A stretch of DNA of 64,000 nucleotides, taken from assembly GCF_004803915.1 (NCBI RefSeq), contig NZ_CP039396.1:3162001-3226000 (forward strand). Direction: 5' to 3'. A program made the position numbers and the translations under genes. The notes below the pieces were generated by a model. The model saw only the letters and a list, made by a program, of their open reading frames with translations, had not been told where the DNA came from and made no database searches. Below, in pieces: positions 63,907-64,000 of this stretch (the first letter of the stretch is position 1; the number at the start of each line of letters is the position of its first letter). This stretch comes from Duncaniella dubosii. Its GTDB lineage: Bacteria > Bacteroidota > Bacteroidia > Bacteroidales > Muribaculaceae.

Positions 63907-64000
63907 TTACAATATAGGGCTCAACAGACGGCAAAGCGATTCCTGAAATTTTCTTTTGCCGTCACGGCGATTCCATTCCGAAAGCTTCAACTTGACACAC
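63907..64000 (-). CDS. C-terminal end of a leftward gene entering from the right edge (tentative)
   Basis: An open minus-strand frame from the right border ends at TAA (63907-63909). About 30 residues are visible (CVKLKLSEWNRRDGKRKF and SLCRLLSPIL), charged and helical. No family can be named. It may be a chance open frame, because the segment is short. Confidence 0.25.
   Translation of the reverse strand, partial: CVKLKLSEWNRRDGKRKFQESLCRLLSPIL

Noticed and set aside
1..64000. CRISPR array, prophage, integrative element or toxin-antitoxin pair
   Set aside because: No regularly spaced repeats, phage structural genes, integrase or paired small toxin/antitoxin genes were found. Only the one IS is clear.

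Overview
The window reads as chromosome of a gut Bacteroidales bacterium, most likely of the Muribaculaceae type (family-level call is inference). Evidence: repeated Bacteroidetes-type promoters (TTTG, 19-20 nt, TAnnTTTG), PPi-dependent phosphofructokinase, a PorQ-type secretion protein, TonB-dependent receptor/lipoprotein pairs, lipoproteins with LxSC boxes, and Bacteroidetes gene orders (rsfS-ftsH, porQ-cmk-ispH, rplY-pth-S4, ftsX-DUF3098-uppP-truB-queA). There is no plasmid, phage or CRISPR signal. The only intact mobile element is one IS110/IS1111-type insertion sequence.

Layout. 1-4 kb: start of a DUF5686-type outer-membrane protein, a CYTH protein, a YgbA-like protein, folC and a split chromate transporter. 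4.2-12.3 kb: an oxalate module (frc, oxc, an AEC permease) followed by a large pyruvate:ferredoxin oxidoreductase-like enzyme, with a strong hairpin after each gene. 12.4-13.5 kb: a regulator/membrane-protein pair whose promoter carries a palindromic operator. 13.6-17.1 kb: ftsH, rsfS, tRNA-Glu and a structured ncRNA resembling 6S RNA. 17-36.4 kb: housekeeping genes (pfp, an NlpC/P60 hydrolase, a DUF1015 protein, purA, a Fur-family regulator, holA, dnaA, pgeF, porQ-cmk-ispH, thrC, acyltransferase, nitrilase). 36.6-42.5 kb: a candidate 51-aa protein with its own operator and terminator, a C69 peptidase, rplY-pth-S4, a lipoprotein and a histidine phosphatase. 42.7-49.1 kb: a lipoprotein and a TonB receptor split by the IS. 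49.4-64 kb: a MerR regulator, mltG, DUF2007, an AraC regulator, a TPR protein, rsgA, the queA-truB-uppP-ftsX cluster, an RluA-family synthase, a PASTA protein and lon.

Main observations. (1) Removing the IS at 46844-48425, together with one copy of the flanking CT dinucleotide, restores the TonB receptor frame exactly. The noncoding 3' part of the IS holds two short segments of identical geometry: one matches the interrupted target across the CT core, the other matches the joined IS ends across the CT core. This is what a bispecific guide (bridge/seek) RNA would look like. (2) Six genes (folC, frc, oxc, pfp, the TonB receptor, mltG) each carry one apparent single-base deletion in a short homopolymer. 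Four or five of them lie in runs that are all G or C. This is best explained as sequence error, so these genes are treated as probably functional. (3) The oxalate module pairs Frc and Oxc with an AEC permease, as in the E. coli yfd cluster, not with an OxlT-type carrier.
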